In this document: one piece after another, positions 62,623-64,000 of the stretch
Layout of the letters: every line of letters starts with the position of its first letter
Position numbering within the stretch: position 1 is the stretch's first letter
Assembly: GCF_027359925.1 (NCBI RefSeq)
Contig: NZ_CP114767.1
Location: forward strand, 1,798,001 to 1,862,000
Source: Hymenobacter canadensis
GTDB lineage: Bacteria > Bacteroidota > Bacteroidia > Cytophagales > Hymenobacteraceae
Direction of reading: 5' to 3'
Length of the DNA stretch: 64,000 bases
Position numbers and translations under genes: made by a program
The notes under the pieces: generated by a model
Databases searched by the model: none
The model's input: the letters and a program-made list of their open reading frames with translations, nothing else
Told to the model about the DNA's origin: nothing

Positions 62623-62821
62623 AAATAAGCGTAAAGGGGGTAAATGAAGGATTTCCGGCCGGTCAGAGCCAGCGGCAAAAGCTACTATTTTTTCATATAA
62701 CAAAATACCTATACTCCCGCTGCCACCACCTTTTTTTACCATCTCCCCGCTTCCCCCCGCCGCCACCCATTACCTACCACCTGCCAGACGGTGTGGCCAG
62801 TCGCACAGAAAGAACATCGAC
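62623..62821. other. Intergenic spacer with degenerate 21-bp repeat words
   Basis: Mostly unremarkable. Near 62770-62790 it contains CTACCACCTGCCAGACGG, an isolated unit of the tandem repeat that begins at 62996. Confidence 0.4.
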
Positions 62822-62944
62822 AGAACGTCATTCCGAGCTTGCCGAGGAACCGAAGGAAGGCGAAGCCAATCTCGCGTGCTGACGTTGCAGTAGTAATACA
62901 ACGTCAGCACGCGAGATTCCTCGCGGGGCTCGGAATGACGTTCT
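62822..62944. repeat. GTCATTCCGAGC-family palindrome
   Basis: Outer arms AGAACGTCATTCCGAG (62822-62837) and its complement (62929-62944); inner arms GCGTGCTGACGTTG and CAACGTCAGCACGC. The same family as 42196-42304. Confidence 0.9.
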
Positions 62945-62995
62945 ACGTAGGGCATCTCGTCAACTATCCAACACCCGCTAGGCAGCACTTACCGC

Positions 62996-63247
62996 CTGCC
63001 AGATAGCATCCACCGCTTGCCAGACGTCATCTTCTGCCTGCCAGATAGCATCCACTGCTTGCCAGATAGCATCCACCGCCTGCCAGATAGCATCCACTGC
63101 CTGCCAGCCACCACCTACCACCTGCCAGATACCATCTACCGCCTGCCAGTTATCATCTACCACCTGCCAGACATCATCTACCGCCTGCCACCCACCACCT
63201 ACTGCCTGACAGGCGTCATCTACCACCTGCCAGATACCACCTACCGA
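62996..63247. repeat. Twelve-unit 21-bp tandem repeat
   Basis: Units of the type CTGCCAGATAGCATCCACCG start every 21 bp exactly from 62996 to 63227 (12 units, each partly diverged). Since 21 is a multiple of three, the array is open in both strands: the plus strand reads LPDSIHC-like heptads (63017-63256), the minus strand WQAVDAI-like heptads (62978-63340). Neither has clear start signals. See findings. Confidence 0.95.
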
Positions 63248-63311
63248 AAGACATAGGCCACTACCCAGGAAAACCAGGCCGCTCCCAAATCCACTACCGC
63301 TGCCGCCGCCG

Positions 63312-63319
63312 TACCTTGT
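63312..63319 (+). promoter_or_regulatory. -7-like element of the STAS-like gene
   Basis: TACCTTGT, close to TAnnTTTG, lies 47 bp before the ATG at 63367. Confidence 0.4.
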
Positions 63320-63366
63320 GCCCCCTTTCTCTGCCAACACCGCAAAACGCCTCTTTTCGGCGCTTT

Positions 63367-63852
63367 ATGATTCTACGCCTACACGATATCCGGGCTCAGT
63401 ACGAGCCTACGCTGCAGCTGCTCCGCTTCCAGTGGCACCCCACACAACCCGGCCTCCGCCACTTCCGGGCCAGCATGAACCGTGTGGCCCAGCTCGTGGA
63501 GCAGGGCACCGTGCATACCACCATCCTCGACCTGCACCAGCTCCCCAACCTCGACCTAGAGCAGCAGTTCTGGCTTACCACCAACTGGCTGCCGCGCGTG
63601 TCGGTGCCCGCCATCCGGCAGATTGCCCTCGTGCTGCCCACCGGCAACATGTACAACCAGATGGTGGTGGAAAGCCTCATCCGCGTCAGCCGCCACTTCA
63701 TCCACTACGACATCCAGTTCTTCGCCAACGTCGAAAGCGCCCTCGACTGGTCCCTCGGCGACGCCCACACCCACGCCCTGCCCCGGCTGCTGCACACCTG
63801 GCACCACGCCCCCACCCAGCCCCAGCCCGCCACCCTCTCCCCAGCGAGCTAG
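63367..63852 (+). CDS. STAS/SpoIIAA-like protein
   Basis: A 161-residue protein with alternating strands and helices: YEPTLQLLRFQWHPTQPG, RASMNRVAQLVEQGTVHTTILDLHQLPNLDLEQQFWLTTNWLPRV. This is the order of the STAS fold (SpoIIAA-type) common in small Hymenobacter-like proteins of unknown function. No conserved phospho-serine motif is seen. Pro-rich C-terminus. ATG 63367 chosen over an upstream start without fold. Confidence 0.6.
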   Translation: MILRLHDIRAQYEPTLQLLRFQWHPTQPGLRHFRASMNRVAQLVEQGTVHTTILDLHQLPNLDLEQQFWLTTNWLPRVSVPAIRQIALVLPTGNMYNQMVVESLIRVSRHFIHYDIQFFANVESALDWSLGDAHTHALPRLLHTWHHAPTQPQPATLSPAS

Positions 63853-63865
63853 GCCCCACCCTGTC

Positions 63866-63986
63866 CAGACGCAACACTTGGCGTCTCGCCGTTAGCTTCG
63901 CTGCACTTCGTTTGCTGACGTTGTTCTGCTCCAGCATCTGGCGTCAGTTGTTCAACGGCGAGACGCGAAGTGTCGCGTCTCTACAT
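63866..63986. repeat. GAGACGC-family palindrome at window end
   Basis: Left part from CAGACGC through GGCGTCTCGCCGTT (63866-63893), right part AACGGCGAGACGCGAAGTGT to TCTCTACA (63954-63986). Same family as 41095-41203; the middle has its own CTGACG/CGTCAG symmetry. Confidence 0.85.
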
Positions 63987-64000
63987 CGCCCAACGTCGCC

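Noticed and set aside
62996..63247. CRISPR array
   Set aside because: The repeat has no spacers; units are contiguous 21-bp copies, and no cas genes are present.
62978..63340. Heptad-repeat protein on the minus strand as a confident gene
   Set aside because: The frame is open only because the 21-bp period is a multiple of three; no promoter or family support. Kept as a finding, not a CDS.

Overview
The window looks like chromosomal DNA from a GC-rich Bacteroidota of the Hymenobacter type (order Cytophagales). The evidence is indirect but consistent. There are two proteins with type IX secretion C-terminal sorting domains, a short protein with a PID-CTERM-like tail, three tandem DUF4394 domains, split transketolase subunits, Bacteroidota -7 elements (TAnnTTTG and close variants) just upstream of several starts, and many long intergenic palindromes of a few sequence families. 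There is no phage, IS transposase, rRNA or CRISPR array. One ordinary tRNA, tRNA-Leu(GAG), is present.

Layout. 1-6.5 kb: end of a secreted peptidase-like protein, lipocalin, Bcp peroxiredoxin, and transketolase N- and C-terminal subunit genes separated by three unrelated genes. 6.5-11.4 kb: DinB-like protein, zinc-ribbon protein, secreted GH5-like glycosidase, two envelope proteins. 11.5-19.1 kb: ECF sigma factor with a membrane partner and a Spy-like periplasmic protein, class III aminotransferase, TerB-like protein, PfkA, a barrel protein, and a glycosyltransferase-miaA pair. 19.3-26.9 kb: a 1362-residue hybrid histidine kinase with a single-domain response regulator, an MBL-fold hydrolase, a lipoprotein and an NFACT protein. 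27-30.4 kb: tRNA-Leu, then an iron-handling group (iron permease family, Dps with a basic tail, VIT/CCC1), MOSC and OsmC proteins. 31-35.7 kb: a DUF4394 adhesin-like T9SS substrate and the PID-CTERM-like protein.

The most interesting locus is 36.5-40.5 kb, all on the minus strand: a TROVE/Ro60 (Rsr) gene, about 0.7 kb encoding five tandem structured RNAs, then rtcB. Each RNA unit has an outer helix, a conserved internal loop and an inner helix. In three units the inner helix carries a tRNA-like module in circularly permuted order (T arm, capped acceptor stem, D arm), with a cUUCGg or GNRA tetraloop where a tRNA would have its free 3' end. This matches the logic of bacterial Y RNAs (YrlA) in RNA-repair operons, but as an array of five distinct units rather than one or two RNAs.

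41-46.4 kb holds a deacetylase-family protein, a J-domain-like protein, a hydrolase and an XRE regulator with two operator-like palindromes in its promoter. 46.6-56.8 kb is an envelope-stress module: a chaperone-like protein, PspA, two small proteins, a YqiJ-like protein, a YqiK-like flotillin and a 1648-residue AAA ATPase. The ATPase gene contains an in-frame copy of an intergenic palindrome, and decayed copies of its 3' end lie 0.6 and 2.9 kb downstream beside a GIY-YIG gene and repeat clusters. 57-64 kb has a PAS kinase, a PNPOx-like protein, an FG-GAP T9SS protein, an unknown helical protein, a 12-unit 21-bp tandem repeat and a STAS-like protein.

All assignments come from reading motifs, gene order and base pairing by eye. 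No database search or folding program was run.
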